Source: an uncultured Hyphomicrobiales bacterium
GTDB taxonomy: Bacteria > Pseudomonadota > Alphaproteobacteria > Rhizobiales > Beijerinckiaceae
Assembly: GCA_903932565.1 (NCBI GenBank)
Contig: CAIZGQ010000770.1
Span: 1-6,355 of the forward strand
Reading direction: 5' to 3'
Length of the DNA stretch: 6,355 nt
A program made the translations under genes and the position numbers. Below are positions 6,034 to 6,355 of this stretch, in pieces. The notes beneath the pieces were generated by a model. It had not been told where the DNA came from, ran no database searches, and was given only the letters and a program-made list of their open reading frames with translations. Within the stretch, counting starts at the first letter, position 1; the number at the start of each line of letters is the position of its first letter.

Positions 6034-6355
6034 ACCAGATCACATCGTTTCAGGTGAATGGCACCGCAATTGAAAAAGTCATTGCACCGCGAACACATCT
6101 TGCCGATCTGCTGCGCGAGGAGCTGAACCTCACCGCCACGCATTTGGGATGCGAACATGGCGTGTGTGGGGCTTGCACCGTCATCGTGGATGGCCGGCCC
6201 GTCCGCTCATGCCTCACCTATGCGGTCACTTGCGCGAACTCAAACATCGTGACCCTCGAAGGGCTTGAGCAAGACCCTGTGATGGGCCTGCTGCGGAGCG
6301 CCTTCAATCGCCATCACGCGCTGCAATGTGGCTATTGCACACCGGGCATGCTGGC
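6030..6355 (+). CDS. [2Fe-2S] small subunit, xanthine dehydrogenase/CoxS family (3' end cut by window)
   Basis: This is the first 108 codons of the iron-sulfur subunit; the window ends two bases into the next codon. The N-terminal plant-ferredoxin domain is complete: C41-x4-C46-x2-C49-x11-C61 (in GCEHGVCGACTV and RSC), which binds the distal cluster next to FAD. The second, helical [2Fe-2S] domain has begun, with QCGYCTPGM supplying C100 and C103; the matching C-x-C pair, about 31 residues on, lies beyond the edge. The fragment also shows LADLLREELNLTATHLGCE, typical of the family. Full length would be about 150-165 residues. The start is ATG 6030, overlapping the medium-subunit stop. It relays electrons from the molybdenum centre to FAD. 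The call is secure even though the gene is incomplete. Confidence 0.93.
   Translation, partial: MNQITSFQVNGTAIEKVIAPRTHLADLLREELNLTATHLGCEHGVCGACTVIVDGRPVRSCLTYAVTCANSNIVTLEGLEQDPVMGLLRSAFNRHHALQCGYCTPGML

Overview
The window is a compact, single-strand (+) gene cluster from a bacterial chromosome. The moderately high G+C (roughly 60% by eye), the codon use and the protein families suggest a proteobacterium, most likely an alphaproteobacterium; this is an inference from style, not a placement. No mobile element, tRNA, rRNA, CRISPR array or clear terminator was seen.

Layout from left to right: (1) the last 32 codons of a DUF1989 / urea carboxylase-associated family protein (1-99); (2) an NMT1/THI5-like periplasmic-binding-fold protein with no signal peptide (114-1043); (3) a small stand-alone Rieske [2Fe-2S] protein (1060-1431); (4) a 103-bp gap with a TGGCA/TGCCA repeat element and a weak promoter-like pair; (5) an amidohydrolase of the COG3964 'amidohydrolase/deacetylase' type (1535-2806); (6-8) the three subunits of a molybdenum hydroxylase of the xanthine dehydrogenase/CoxLMS family in the order large, medium, small (2849-5215, 5212-6033, 6030-6355). 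The small subunit is cut by the right edge. Genes 6-8 are joined by ATGA stop/start overlaps, and the first three genes lie within 14-16 bp of each other. The set therefore reads as one or two transcription units.

How they may work together (inference): a molybdenum hydroxylase typically inserts a water-derived oxygen at a carbon of an N-heterocycle or aldehyde. A binuclear-metal amidohydrolase can then hydrolyse the resulting cyclic amide, lactam or ester. The substrate-binding-like protein would bind the compound or an intermediate, the Rieske protein would carry electrons, and DUF1989 proteins are repeatedly found beside urea/amide nitrogen metabolism. The simplest reading is a catabolic operon for a nitrogen-containing (perhaps cyclic) small molecule. 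The substrate cannot be read from sequence, and I do not recognise this exact gene combination as a described pathway.

The most notable points are: the cytosolic-looking substrate-binding protein, whose reading frame is closed by a stop just upstream so that no hidden signal peptide is possible; the coupling of a COG3964 hydrolase to a complete molybdenum hydroxylase and a lone Rieske protein; and a large-subunit active-site loop that is not the CO-dehydrogenase type.
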